Positions 38,562 to 47,467 of a DNA stretch of 64,000 nt are shown here, piece by piece. The first letter of the stretch is position 1. Every line of letters begins with the position of its first letter. Origin of the DNA: Tamilnaduibacter salinus (GTDB lineage: Bacteria; Pseudomonadota; Gammaproteobacteria; Pseudomonadales; Oleiphilaceae). Under the pieces are notes generated by a model. That model was not told the origin of the DNA. It made no database searches and worked only from the letters and a program-made list of their open reading frames with translations. The stretch lies in contig NZ_QEKQ01000002.1 in the NCBI RefSeq assembly GCF_003096655.1, positions 434,001 through 498,000 of the forward strand, given 5' to 3'. The position numbers and the translations under genes were made by a program.

Positions 38562-38671
38562 AGTGTCCCGTCTGGTCCATCGCTGAGGGACTGACAGGTT
38601 TGGAACCAAAGCGCGATGGCGACGGTTTGGCGGCTCCAAATCAAGCCAGTGAATGAATCAGAAGAGACACT
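38562..38671 (+). repeat. Repeat copy B, a 110-base MITE-like element with terminal inverted repeats
   Basis: The left end begins AGTGTCCCGTCTGG (38562) and the right end, read on the minus strand from 38671, begins AGTGTCTCTTCTGA. The two 24-25-base ends match at about 19 positions. The interior holds the 23-base core shared with copy A. No transposase frame and no clear target duplication are seen. It lies within the upstream region of the binding-protein gene and supplies the spurious extra N-terminal codons of that frame (from 38616). Confidence 0.72.
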
Positions 38672-38726
38672 GACCAGCCCGTCTTTTATGGATGCGCCCC
38701 TGCCCTTCGGTATTGCGGAACGACAG

Positions 38727-39530
38727 ATGATGTCAAAGCCCATAAAACACGCTCTATTTGCCTTGGTGCTCATTCTGGCGGTCTGGGTCTCGATCGCGAA
38801 CGCCGCGCAGTCTCGCCACAGCGACCTGAGCCAGACTCACCCAATTCCGGAAGTGATCCGGTTCAACGTCTCTCCAGACGGCTATCCGCCCTATATCATC
38901 GTCGATGATACGTCCGATAAATCCGTCGAAGGCATTGTCTGGGACATTGTCCATTTGGCATGTCAACGACTTGGTTGCCGCCTTAAGCCCCGACGGGTTC
39001 CCAGAAAACGCTTGGAATCGCTGCTGCTCAAAGACTACGTGAACGTCACAGCAATGGCCCCTTTATGGATGGAGGATCCGGACAAATACCTTTTCTCCAA
39101 TCCGCTGGTTCCCATTCGGGAGGTTCTGTTTTTCCGCGCCGGCGATCGATTTGCGTTTGAATCTCCTGACGACATCAAAGGGAAGACCATTGTCACGCAC
39201 ATTGGTTATCGATACCCGGCGGTACAGCACCTGTTCCGGAGTGGACAGGCCAAGCGATTCGATGTGCCACAGGACAAGGATATGTTCCGATATTTGCTCC
39301 ACGGCTCACGCTTTGACGCCCTGATTGCCGACAACCTGGTTGGTCGTTGGCTGATGGAACAAAACCAGTGGGATGGTCAATTCGTCGTGTCTGACAATCA
39401 CCTCAGCCGCATTCATTACCGCCTAATGGTCCGCCCGGACATGAAAGGGTTCATCGACGCTTTCAATCAAGTCCTCTCCGACCTGAAAGACACGGGTAAA
39501 ATCAAGGCGATTATCCAACGTTACCTCTAG
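38727..39530 (+). CDS. Orphan periplasmic solute-binding protein (SBP family 3)
   Basis: 267 residues from ATG 38727. A signal peptide (about 1-28, ending IANAA) precedes a family-3 binding fold: VSPDGYPPYIIVDD, GIVWDIVHLACQRLG, the second-lobe segment DDIKGKTIVTHIGYRYPAV, and a closing LKDTGKIKAIIQRYL. No permease or ATPase is adjacent on this strand, so it is an orphan. Base composition looks less GC-rich than neighbours. It is enclosed by repeat ends at 38647-38671 and 39561-39585, suggesting acquisition. The longer frame from 38616 reads through the repeat and is probably not the real start. Confidence 0.85.
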   Translation: MMSKPIKHALFALVLILAVWVSIANAAQSRHSDLSQTHPIPEVIRFNVSPDGYPPYIIVDDTSDKSVEGIVWDIVHLACQRLGCRLKPRRVPRKRLESLLLKDYVNVTAMAPLWMEDPDKYLFSNPLVPIREVLFFRAGDRFAFESPDDIKGKTIVTHIGYRYPAVQHLFRSGQAKRFDVPQDKDMFRYLLHGSRFDALIADNLVGRWLMEQNQWDGQFVVSDNHLSRIHYRLMVRPDMKGFIDAFNQVLSDLKDTGKIKAIIQRYL

Positions 39531-39560
39531 GGAATTTAGGGAATTGATCAGCTCTTCCCT

Positions 39561-39586
39561 TGTGTCCCGTCTGGTTAATTCGTTGA
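39561..39586 (+). repeat. Isolated repeat end (copy D)
   Basis: A 25-base match (GTGTCCCGTCTGGTTAATTC at its core) to the terminal repeats of copies A, B and C, in the same orientation as the left end of copy B. It lies 30 bases after the binding-protein gene. The interior of the repeat is not recognisable to its right, before the ybbP 3' end. Confidence 0.72.
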
Positions 39587-39656
39587 CCTACTGCGTACCG
39601 CTGACGCCTCTGGTCAAGGCGCTGGCACGACGTCTATCGCGCAGACTCCCAGTTGG

Positions 39657-42149
39657 CTACTCCAAGCGGCGCAGCAGCAGCATGGGCGACACCTGCAATA
39701 CCGGGCGCAGTTGCCAACGCCCGAACAGCGAGAGAACCACCGCACTCAGGACTGGGAAGGCGATTAGAACCGGCCAGTGCCAGCGGAACGCACCTTCAAA
39801 CATCCGGTACTGAAGCGCCCAGACCGCCACCTCTGCGGCCATGACTCCCAACAGCCCGGCCAGCCCGCCAAGCAGCGCGAATTCCATCATGGTACTGCGA
39901 GTCAGTAACCGCTGATGGGCGCCAAGCGTGCGCAGCAACGCGCCTTCCCGCTGGCGATCCTGGAGCGTCGCACTCACGACCGCCGCCATAACGACCAGCG
40001 CAGCGGCCAGTACGAGGGCCAGAATTGCCTCAATCGCCTGGGTGACCTGACCGACGATGTCCCGTATACGGTCAATGATGTGGTCCAGCTCGAGAACCGA
40101 CACGGTGGGGAACGATGCGGTGAAGTCATTCAGGACCGACTTTCTGGACGGGTCCAGGTAAAAACTCGTGATCCAGGTCGCCGGGAGGTCCGTCAGTGCC
40201 CCCTCGGGCGGGAAGACCATGTAAAAGTTCGGACGCATGCTGTCCCACTGGACAGTCCGAATGCTTTTCACCGGCTCGGCGATCGTCTCCGATCCGATCG
40301 TAAACCCGAGGCGGTCACCCACATCCACACCAAGACGCTCCGCCAGCTCCGCCTCGATGGACACGCCTCGACGCTGCCCGGCATCAAACCAGTCACCGGC
40401 AACGATCGCGTTGTTGTCCGACAACGCCTCCATCCATGTCAGGTTCAGTTCCCGGTTCAGGGCATTGACCTCCTCGTCCTTGCTGACGGCCTGACGCACC
40501 GGTTGCCCGTTGATCTCCGTCAGTCGCCCCCGAACCATGGGGTACAGCCGCCCCAGCGACACATCCCGTTCAGTGAGAAAATCCCGCACGTCTTCGACCG
40601 CGTCGGGGGCGATGTTGATCAGGAAATGGTTCGGGGTGTCTTCCGGGAGCTGCGACTGCCAGTCGTCCAGTAACGACGAGCGGACCAGCACGAGAATCGC
40701 AGCCAGCATCAGGGTCATCGCGAATACCGACATTTGCGCGAGGCTCGCCCGACGGTGGCGATACAACCCAACCAACGCCAGTCGCCAGGCGTTGCCGCCA
40801 CCGGACACCCGGCGCAGGGCCATCATCAGACACCACCCCATCACCGCCAGAACCCCCAGCAAGGCCGCCAGCCCGCCCAGCAACGCCAGCACCAACTCCA
40901 GTTCCCGCGCATACAGCCAGACCAGACCAAACACCGCGATTAGCGCCACCAGCCCATCCCGGAGAGCGCCCTGCCCGGTTTCGCCAGGCTGGCTGCGCAG
41001 TACACGCATCGCCGGCACATGCCGCAAACGACGAATGGGCGGATAAGCGAAGGCGAACAATGCGACGAGCGCCGTCGCCAGTGCCGGACCGAGTGCCAAC
41101 CAGTCCATCCGGTACGCCATGGGCTGGTCCAGCAGGCGACTGATGAGGAGAGACAGCCCCCAGGAAAGAGGGATGGCCAGCAGAATGCCACCGATCAGGC
41201 CACATACGGCCCAGGCGGTCAGCCGCGCCAGGTAGCCCCGGGCGATGTGGGGGCCGGCCTGGCCCAGCGTTTTGAGCAGTGCCACGGTGTCCCGTTGACG
41301 CAGCGCATACTGCCGACTCGCCACCGCCACGGCCACCGACGACAGCAACACGGCGAGACTGCCGCCCAGCAACAGGAATCGCTCGGCCTTGCGCAGGGAG
41401 TCGGACAGCGTCTGACCATCCCGGATCGACGCCCACTCATGACTGGGGGACAGCCTTGGCCGGAGCCACTCATAAAAGGCATCCAGCGCCGCCTCCTCAC
41501 CAGCAAAGAAGTTCTCGTACTCCACCCGCGATCCGTCCTGAATCACGCCGGTGGACGGCACATCCGTATCGTGCATGAGAATCCGGGGGGCCAGCGCGGA
41601 CATCGCAAAGCCGCCATCCGGCTGGCGCAGCAGGAGCCCGGTCACGGTCAGCGCGCGGTTGCCGACCTCAATGGCATCGCCGATCTGGATTTCGAGCAGG
41701 CGCAACAGCCTGGGATTGATCCAGACCTCCCCGGGTGGTGGCCCAGCGCTGACCTGACGCCGGGGCGCCTCCGGCGTCGCCTGCATCTCGATCTGACCCC
41801 GCAGCGGGTACTCATCACTGGCGGCGTTGACACTCACGAGCTGGAACCGCCCACCGCCATAGACCATGGTGGAGAACTCCACCACGCGAGCGGTCGCAAT
41901 GCCACGTTGATTCGCCTCATCCCGCCAAGCCTGAGGTACAGGTTGACCGTTTTCCGCCTCAAGCTGGCGGTCACCGGCCATGAAGGCACTCGCGGAGGTC
42001 ACCAGGGTGTGCTGCAACTGGCTGGCAAACAGCGCAATGGTGGCGACAGTGGCCACCGCCACAACCAACGCGGAGAGGACAATCCGAACCTCCCGTTCAC
42101 GCCAGTCTCTCAGCGTCTTGCGAAACCAGCCTGCCGGCGCGGATCTCAT
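39657..42149 (-). CDS. ybbP: ABC transporter permease YbbP (FtsX family)
   Basis: An 830-residue permease with two FtsX-type halves. One transmembrane helix lies near the N-terminus, groups of three lie around 255-375, a pair near 400-445, one near 480, and a final set of three at about 700-815, with large periplasmic MacB-like domains between. YbbP works with YbbA, encoded just upstream with a four-base overlap. The system is thought to act with the TesA lysophospholipase in the periplasm; tesA lies next door here too, as in E. coli. It may extract hydrophobic compounds. Confidence 0.93.
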   Translation of the reverse strand: MRSAPAGWFRKTLRDWREREVRIVLSALVVAVATVATIALFASQLQHTLVTSASAFMAGDRQLEAENGQPVPQAWRDEANQRGIATARVVEFSTMVYGGGRFQLVSVNAASDEYPLRGQIEMQATPEAPRRQVSAGPPPGEVWINPRLLRLLEIQIGDAIEVGNRALTVTGLLLRQPDGGFAMSALAPRILMHDTDVPSTGVIQDGSRVEYENFFAGEEAALDAFYEWLRPRLSPSHEWASIRDGQTLSDSLRKAERFLLLGGSLAVLLSSVAVAVASRQYALRQRDTVALLKTLGQAGPHIARGYLARLTAWAVCGLIGGILLAIPLSWGLSLLISRLLDQPMAYRMDWLALGPALATALVALFAFAYPPIRRLRHVPAMRVLRSQPGETGQGALRDGLVALIAVFGLVWLYARELELVLALLGGLAALLGVLAVMGWCLMMALRRVSGGGNAWRLALVGLYRHRRASLAQMSVFAMTLMLAAILVLVRSSLLDDWQSQLPEDTPNHFLINIAPDAVEDVRDFLTERDVSLGRLYPMVRGRLTEINGQPVRQAVSKDEEVNALNRELNLTWMEALSDNNAIVAGDWFDAGQRRGVSIEAELAERLGVDVGDRLGFTIGSETIAEPVKSIRTVQWDSMRPNFYMVFPPEGALTDLPATWITSFYLDPSRKSVLNDFTASFPTVSVLELDHIIDRIRDIVGQVTQAIEAILALVLAAALVVMAAVVSATLQDRQREGALLRTLGAHQRLLTRSTMMEFALLGGLAGLLGVMAAEVAVWALQYRMFEGAFRWHWPVLIAFPVLSAVVLSLFGRWQLRPVLQVSPMLLLRRLE

Positions 42150-42856
42150 TCGTCCACCTCCATCCCGGCAGCAAGCGCCGGTTCGGACAGACGACCCGCC
42201 TCAATCGAAAAACGGCGTTGGCAGCGCTCGGCCAGTTGCTCATCGTGCGTCACCATCACCAGCGTCGTGCCCTGCTCACGATTCAGCGCCATCAACAGAT
42301 CCGAGACGGCCTGGCCCGTATCGTTATCCAGGTTTCCGGTGGGTTCATCGGCAAACAGAATTCGGGGTTGTGCGGCGAACGCCCGGGCGATGGCCACGCG
42401 CTGCTGCTCACCCCCAGACAATTGCCGGGGCGTGTGCTGAAGCCGCTCCCCCAGCCCCACACGCTCAAGCAACTCCCGCGCCTGGTGCGCGGGTGACGGA
42501 TGACTGGCCAGCTCAAGAGGCAGCATGACGTTCTCCAGCGCAGTCAGCGACGGCAGTAACTGAAAGGACTGGAAAACGAACCCGACCCGATGCGCCCGCA
42601 TACGCGCCCGGTCATCCTCGTCCATCTGGCTGATGACTTCCCCATCCAGGGAAACGGCGCCTTCCGTCGGGGTATCGAGACCGGCCATCAGCCCGAGCAG
42701 CGTGGTTTTGCCCGATCCGGAGCGACCGACGATGGCGGCGGACTCGCCGGTCTCAATCGCCAGCTCAATGTCCCGGAGTATCGTCAGGGACTCGTTGCCG
42801 GGGTTGACCCGATGGGTCAGTTGGCGGACTTCCAGAATCGGGTGGGTGGTTGCCAC
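42146..42856 (-). CDS. ybbA: ABC transporter ATPase YbbA
   Basis: 236 residues. Walker A GRSGSGKTT, signature LSGGEQQRVAIARA and Walker B ILFADEPTGNLD are all intact, as in the MacB/LolD group. A frame open to 42988 exists, but GTG 42856 sits just after a perfect AGGAGG and gives family length, so it is the start. It is divergent from tesA with 97 bases between the start codons, the E. coli arrangement. Confidence 0.94.
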   Translation of the reverse strand: MATTHPILEVRQLTHRVNPGNESLTILRDIELAIETGESAAIVGRSGSGKTTLLGLMAGLDTPTEGAVSLDGEVISQMDEDDRARMRAHRVGFVFQSFQLLPSLTALENVMLPLELASHPSPAHQARELLERVGLGERLQHTPRQLSGGEQQRVAIARAFAAQPRILFADEPTGNLDNDTGQAVSDLLMALNREQGTTLVMVTHDEQLAERCQRRFSIEAGRLSEPALAAGMEVDE

Positions 42857-42953
42857 GGAACCTCCTGTTGGATAATGTCTCGGCGAATTAATGCCTCTCC
42901 GAGACGGGACGCTCGTATTGGTGAAGACGCTTGTCAGAACTTCAGGAATGACA

Positions 42954-43628
42954 ATGAATACGCGAAAAATGTTCCCGGGATCAATCATTTTGCTGTTCTT
43001 CTGCCTGCTGGCCGGGCCTGCCCTGGCGGATGATCAGCGCCTGCTCATTCTCGGCGACAGTCTCAGTGCCGCCTACGGTGTGCCAACAGAGAAAGCCTGG
43101 GTCGCCCTGCTCCGGGAGCGTCTCGATCAACAGGGGTATACCGGCTGGCAGGTTGTGAACGCCAGCATCAGCGGGGAGACCACGGACGGCGGCGTCCGTC
43201 GGTTGCCCGATCTGCTGGAGAAGCACTCACCGGCGGTTGTTGTGATCGAACTCGGCGGCAACGATGGTCTCCGGGGATTTCCGCCACGCGTGACCAGAGA
43301 CGCTCTGGCCACCATGATCCGCCGTTCGCGTGAGAGCGACGCACGGGTGCTGCTCGTTGGTATGCAGATGCCGCCCAACCTTGGTAAGCGCTATACCGAG
43401 GCTTTTCGCGCGATCTATCCCGACCTGGCCAAAGAGTATGACACCGCCCTGGTCCCCTTCTTTCTCAAAGGCATCTACAACCAACAGGCCATGATGCAGA
43501 GTGACGGTATCCATCCGACCGCCAGCGCCCAACCGACACTTCTGGACAACGTCTGGCCCCATCTGGAGCCGCTGCTCGCTCAGGCGTCCTCCGAGAGAAA
43601 CGCAACGGCGCGTCGTTCCGACCAGTAA
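42954..43628 (+). CDS. tesA: Periplasmic esterase/lysophospholipase TesA
   Basis: A 224-residue SGNH hydrolase. A signal peptide ends at GPALA (about residue 25); block I GDSLSAAYG has the nucleophilic Ser, block III GGNDGLRG the Asn, and block V DGIHPTASAQ the Asp-His pair. TesA (protease I/thioesterase I) hydrolyses lysophospholipids and acyl thioesters. ATG 42954 with AGGA at spacing six is preferred over 42948. Its last 49 bases overlap the convergent yheT-like gene. Confidence 0.94.
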   Translation: MNTRKMFPGSIILLFFCLLAGPALADDQRLLILGDSLSAAYGVPTEKAWVALLRERLDQQGYTGWQVVNASISGETTDGGVRRLPDLLEKHSPAVVVIELGGNDGLRGFPPRVTRDALATMIRRSRESDARVLLVGMQMPPNLGKRYTEAFRAIYPDLAKEYDTALVPFFLKGIYNQQAMMQSDGIHPTASAQPTLLDNVWPHLEPLLAQASSERNATARRSDQ

Positions 43629-44578
43629 TACCCATCCGGGTCCCGGTCCACAAACCCCACATGACCACCCCAGGGAGGCGCCTCCAGCCGCACCTGCCGG
43701 CCCAGCACCTCCGGGTCGGACGGATAGCATTCCCGGGACAGGAATGGGTCATCTTCGGCGTTGAGGATCAGCGACGGCACGGCGATGTCATTCAACCTCC
43801 CCAGGCAGGAACATCGTGCCCAGTACGCCTCTGCATCCCGGAAGCCATGCAGCGGCGCCGTATAGCGGTCGTCGAACTCCCGAAACGTCCGGATCCGGTC
43901 AAACCCGGTCACGCTGATCCGATCCGGGAATGCCGACGCCTTATGAGCCATTTTCCGGCCCAGATCCTTCAGAAACCGGTTCATGTAGATCCGTCGGCTG
44001 GGCAGGGCCAACACGGCGGCGCTGCCCGCCAGATCGCAGGGGACCGAAAAACCGAGGCCATGGGTAATCCGTTCGTCCAGCCCACTCCCCTGCTCCGCCA
44101 GATACAGCATCGTCAGATTCCCGCCCATTGAGAATCCGGCAAGCGCCAGCTGTTCATAACCCGCCGGGTCCGCCAGGGCCCGCCGGACGACGCAGTCCAG
44201 ATCCTCCGTCGCTCCACTGTGGTAAAACCGCGGCTGATGGTTCATCCGCCCGCCACAGGACCGGAAATTCCAGGCCAGAACATCCCAGCCGCCGGCCAGC
44301 AACGCCCGCGCCAGCCCCAGCATGTAAGGTCGTCGGCTGTGCCCCTCCAGGCCATGACTCAGGATGGCCAGGCGGCGATTGCCCGCCCGGTACCAGTCCA
44401 TGTGCAACCGGTCATCGTCCGGCGTGGCGACCACATCGCTCTGCGGTTCGAAGAGCGTGACCCGTCGGAATAGCGTCGGCCAGATCGACTGCAGATGGCC
44501 ATTGCGCAGCCAGACAGGTGGTCTATAGTCCGATCCCGCGTGCGCCACGGGGTCCGGCTGGGGTTCGATGATGCTCAT
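43580..44578 (-). CDS. yheT: YheT-family alpha/beta hydrolase
   Basis: 332 residues. Starts with the family pattern PPVWLRNGHLQSIWPTLFRR, followed by SHGLEGHSRRPYM, the nucleophile elbow GFSMGGN and the final His in PPWGGHVGF. These COG0429 hydrolases act on ester or short acyl substrates; the physiological substrate is unknown. ATG 44578 has GGGA seven bases upstream; the ATG at 44593 has none. It runs 49 bases into the 3' end of tesA on the other strand. Confidence 0.92.
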   Translation of the reverse strand: MSIIEPQPDPVAHAGSDYRPPVWLRNGHLQSIWPTLFRRVTLFEPQSDVVATPDDDRLHMDWYRAGNRRLAILSHGLEGHSRRPYMLGLARALLAGGWDVLAWNFRSCGGRMNHQPRFYHSGATEDLDCVVRRALADPAGYEQLALAGFSMGGNLTMLYLAEQGSGLDERITHGLGFSVPCDLAGSAAVLALPSRRIYMNRFLKDLGRKMAHKASAFPDRISVTGFDRIRTFREFDDRYTAPLHGFRDAEAYWARCSCLGRLNDIAVPSLILNAEDDPFLSRECYPSDPEVLGRQVRLEAPPWGGHVGFVDRDPDGYYWSERRAVAFLSEDA

Positions 44579-44600
44579 GGCGAATTCCCGCATGGGAGGG

Positions 44601-44629
44601 TTGACCGCCTCCCGGAAGTTGCTTACTAT
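44601..44629 (+). promoter_or_regulatory. Promoter of tRNA-Asn copy 1
   Basis: TTGACC (44601-44606), 17-base spacer, TACTAT (44624-44629), then GCGCGCC, a stringent-type discriminator. The layout repeats at the second tRNA-Asn gene (56377-56405), which strengthens both calls. Confidence 0.82.
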
Positions 44630-44649
44630 GCGCGCCGTCTTACCGACAG

Positions 44650-44725
44650 TCCCCGATAGCTCAGTTGGTAGAGCGCCTGACTGTTAATCAGGTTGTCGCT
44701 GGTTCGAGCCCAGCTCGGGGAGCCA
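44650..44725 (+). tRNA. tRNA-Asn (anticodon GTT), copy 1
   Basis: A 76-base cloverleaf from TCCCCGATAGCTCAG to GAGCCA with CCA encoded (44723-44725). The anticodon loop is CTGTTAA. It appears identical to the gene at 56429-56504. It has its own promoter and terminator. Confidence 0.98.
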
Positions 44726-44734
44726 GATTCCGGA

Positions 44735-44764
44735 AAAGCCGCTGTGATCACAGCGGCTTTTTTT
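44735..44764 (+). terminator. Intrinsic terminator of tRNA-Asn copy 1
   Basis: AAAGCCGCTGTGATCACAGC-type palindrome (44735-44760) followed by a run of seven T residues. The stem AAGCCGCTG/CAGCGGCTT resembles the one after the second tRNA-Asn. Confidence 0.93.
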
Positions 44765-44774
44765 ATGCCCGGCT

Positions 44775-46073
44775 TCAGGACGTCACCTCACTCAGAGCCA
44801 GATACCGGCGCAACACCTGATACAGCGTGTGGCCATCCCGGGCACCGCACATCTCACGGATGGAATGCATCGCAAACTGGGGCACGCCGATGTCCAGTGT
44901 CCGGACACCCAGATTCCCGGCCGTCAGCGGGCCGATGGTGCTCCCACATCCCATGTCGCTTCGGACCACAAAGCTCTGACACGGCAATCCCAGAGAGTCA
45001 CTGATGTGCCGGTACAGGCCCGCAGTGCGACTGTTGGTCGCGTAGCGCTGGTTGTTGTTGATCTTGATGACCGGTCCCTCGTTCAACAATGGCCCGTGGT
45101 TATCGTCGTACCGGTCCGCGTAGTTCGGGTGAACGCCGTGGGCATTGTCGGCCGAGACCATCATGGAGCGTGCGATCACCTGCGGACGGGCGTCCGCGCC
45201 GACCCAGCGATCCAGTACGTTGGCCAGAAACGGCCCCTGGGCCCCTTCGGCCGACATGCTGCCAACTTCCTCGTGATCGTTACAGACCAGCAGTGCCGGC
45301 TGTTCCGGATCGGTATCCAGCAGTGATTGCAGACCGATAAAGCAGCTCAGCAGGTTGTCCAGACGCGCGGAGGCGATGAACTCATCCTGCAACCCCACCA
45401 GCGACGGCGGCTGGGTGTCATAGAGGCTCAGCTCGTAGTCCAGAACCTGGCGCACATCACACCCCGGATACTGGGCACAGAGCTGCTGGCGCAGCAGATC
45501 CCGGAACGGCCTGCGCTCATCGCCGCCGGACTGCATCAGGACCGGCGGGAGGTCGGTCTGGGGGTTCACGCTGCGGTTGCTGTTCGCTTCCTTGTCGAGG
45601 TGAATCGCCAGACTCGGAATCGTGACCACCGGGCGACGGAAGTCCACCAGCGCATCACGGACCTGCCCTTCCCGGTCGACGTAGCTGACGCGGCCGGCAA
45701 TCGACAGATCCCGGTCAAACCAGGGGTTCAGCAATGCACCGCCATAGACCTCCACCCCCAATTGATAGAGCCCCTTGGCGGTGAGCTCCGGGTTGGGCTT
45801 CACCCGCAGGCAGGGGCTGTCCGTATGAGCCCCGATCATGCGGACTCCAGCCTCCGTGGGTGCCCGTGAGCCGGTCTGAAAGGCAATGATGGAGGAGTCA
45901 TTACGGGTCACGTAGTACCGGCAGCCCGCCTCCAGCGTCCATGGTTCGGCCTCGTCCAGGCGGTGGAAACCGTGGGCCTCCAGACGATGGCTCATCTGTT
46001 CGACGGCGTGGTACGGCGTGGGGGACTGGCGGAGAAAGTCGAAAAGTTGCTCGTTGAAAACAGCGTATTCCAT
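44775..46073 (-). CDS. apeB: M18-family aspartyl aminopeptidase
   Basis: 432 residues. Zinc ligands and catalytic residues are visible: [36 protein letters not shown] and [13 protein letters not shown]18 enzymes are large dodecameric cytoplasmic peptidases that remove N-terminal acidic residues. The gene stands alone between the tRNA-Asn terminator and the divergent 46216 gene. The length is standard. Confidence 0.94.
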   Translation of the reverse strand: MEYAVFNEQLFDFLRQSPTPYHAVEQMSHRLEAHGFHRLDEAEPWTLEAGCRYYVTRNDSSIIAFQTGSRAPTEAGVRMIGAHTDSPCLRVKPNPELTAKGLYQLGVEVYGGALLNPWFDRDLSIAGRVSYVDREGQVRDALVDFRRPVVTIPSLAIHLDKEANSNRSVNPQTDLPPVLMQSGGDERRPFRDLLRQQLCAQYPGCDVRQVLDYELSLYDTQPPSLVGLQDEFIASARLDNLLSCFIGLQSLLDTDPEQPALLVCNDHEEVGSMSAEGAQGPFLANVLDRWVGADARPQVIARSMMVSADNAHGVHPNYADRYDDNHGPLLNEGPVIKINNNQRYATNSRTAGLYRHISDSLGLPCQSFVVRSDMGCGSTIGPLTAGNLGVRTLDIGVPQFAMHSIREMCGARDGHTLYQVLRRYLALSEVTS

Positions 46074-46215
46074 AGCGTATGGGCGTCCCGAAAATCGTCA
46101 GAGAAGGTGCGAGTATCGCATGTTGTCGGGCCCAGCCAAACACCATCGAACCACGACCCACGGGCCGGTAGAATAGTGGTTCTATCCACCGGATCCCGTC
46201 AGGAGAGTCACCACC

Positions 46216-46716
46216 ATGGGACTGCCCCAGTTTCTTGATATCGAGTTTGCCGCCACCGCTACCGGCTATCTGCCCACGGCCATGGCCTGGTCGCTGGCAG
46301 ACGGCCGCATGAAAACCGTGGTCGTGACCCCGGAGGACGACTGGCTCCCCGACGATCCGGACGATCACGAACTGGACCTGACCTATCTTCAGGAACAGGG
46401 CGCCCCCGCGCTGGATGTTGTGCAGGAGCTGAGTGAGGACCTGGGCGACACGACCGTTTTCGTTGATGGGCTCGACCCGGACGAATCGCTGCTGGAATGG
46501 CTGTTCGAAAGTCTGGGCCGCCCGCTGCCGTTCGAGGTCACGACGGTCGACCGGTTGATCCACGGAGTCGATTCTGGCGAGCTGGAAGACTGGCGTCGGG
46601 AACTGATGGTCACCCACGGCCTGGAACCCCAGCTCCCCGAGAGCGGCGTGTATGCCCTGCTGCTGCTGGCAAGGGATGCGGGGCTCATACAGGGCATGGA
46701 AGCCGGCGAATTGTGA
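46216..46716 (+). CDS. Acidic protein with 3'-5' exonuclease-like N-terminus
   Basis: 166 residues, very rich in Asp and Glu. The start FLDIEFAATATGYLPTAMAWS looks like the FLDxE ... SxPxxxGWS opening of DEDD exonuclease-fold proteins of the Rv2179c-like type, and TVFVDGLDPDESLLEWLFESLG fits the next acidic motif. The later His and Asp motifs are not clear, so it may be a degenerate or inactive member. This is pattern judgement only. A good AGGAG precedes ATG. Neighbours give no functional hint. Confidence 0.6.
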   Translation: MGLPQFLDIEFAATATGYLPTAMAWSLADGRMKTVVVTPEDDWLPDDPDDHELDLTYLQEQGAPALDVVQELSEDLGDTTVFVDGLDPDESLLEWLFESLGRPLPFEVTTVDRLIHGVDSGELEDWRRELMVTHGLEPQLPESGVYALLLLARDAGLIQGMEAGEL

Positions 46717-46792
46717 TGTGCATCGACGCAAGGACCGACGTCAGCCGTCACAATCGGTGATCCGCATTCGCAAGGCCAGGATCGCCGATACT

Positions 46793-47422
46793 ATGAATAA
46801 CCCCCGATCGACCGCCCGACTGCTGGCAGCGCTTCTTATCGCCCTGCCCATGGCTGTTTCGGCCCAGTCCGCCCGACAGAAGGCCCCCCAGGCGCCTGAA
46901 CCGGAAGACCGCACGGACCGGACCTACGTGGGTGTGTATGGAACAGCTCTGGAGTTCCGAACCCTCGGCGCGGACGGTGTCTCTGAATGGGGTGATGCGG
47001 CAACGGTCGTACTGGGCTCACACCTGTCGGAATACGTCCACGTTGAGCTTCGATACACAAAAGGGCTGGGCGACACCAAGGTCTCGGAGGCGTTCACGAT
47101 CGATTTCAATCGGGCGGCTTCGTGGTATATGGGCCTGCACTACCCGATCACCTACTACGCCAATGTCTACGCGCAGGCGGGGTTTTCACACATGGACGGC
47201 GAAAGCCGCCTCACCCCTGCCGACGAGGACACCACAACGCCCTTCGACGAGTTCCCGGAGGAATACCCGGAACAGTCCTTCGCCGTCAGCTGGATTGCCG
47301 GAATCGACCTGGAAATCATCGACAACGGTTACTTTGTCCTGGAAGCCGGACGGTTATTCGAGGACACCGAATCCCGGAGTCACGCCTTCCAGTTTCACAG
47401 CGGCCTTCGATACGAGTTCTAG
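46793..47422 (+). CDS. Outer-membrane beta-barrel protein
   Basis: 209 residues. A signal peptide ends at AVSAQ (about residue 25). The mature protein has alternating amphipathic strands with aromatic girdle residues (YVGVYGTAL, YVHVELRYTKG, ASWYMGLHYPI, NVYAQAGFS) and ends in GLRYEF, a C-terminal Phe as needed for BAM recognition. It fits the eight-stranded OmpA/OmpW-like small barrel class; function unknown. The start 46793 is chosen because the longer frame lacks a signal peptide at its front. Confidence 0.85.
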   Translation: MNNPRSTARLLAALLIALPMAVSAQSARQKAPQAPEPEDRTDRTYVGVYGTALEFRTLGADGVSEWGDAATVVLGSHLSEYVHVELRYTKGLGDTKVSEAFTIDFNRAASWYMGLHYPITYYANVYAQAGFSHMDGESRLTPADEDTTTPFDEFPEEYPEQSFAVSWIAGIDLEIIDNGYFVLEAGRLFEDTESRSHAFQFHSGLRYEF

Positions 47423-47453
47423 GAGTCTGCGCGGTAGAAAGTCGCAGACTCCT
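47421..47453. terminator. Stem-loop between convergent genes
   Basis: AGGAGTCTGCG (47421-47431) and CGCAGACTCCT (47443-47453) form a perfect 11-base-pair stem that starts inside the stop codon of the barrel gene. It lies between convergent transcripts and has only a short T-poor tail, so it could serve both strands with Rho. Confidence 0.6.
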
Positions 47454-47467
47454 CGTGTTCCGTCGGA

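Noticed and set aside
38616-38726. N-terminal extension of the binding protein (start at 38616)
   Set aside because: These codons read through the repeat element, and a signal peptide begins only at ATG 38727.
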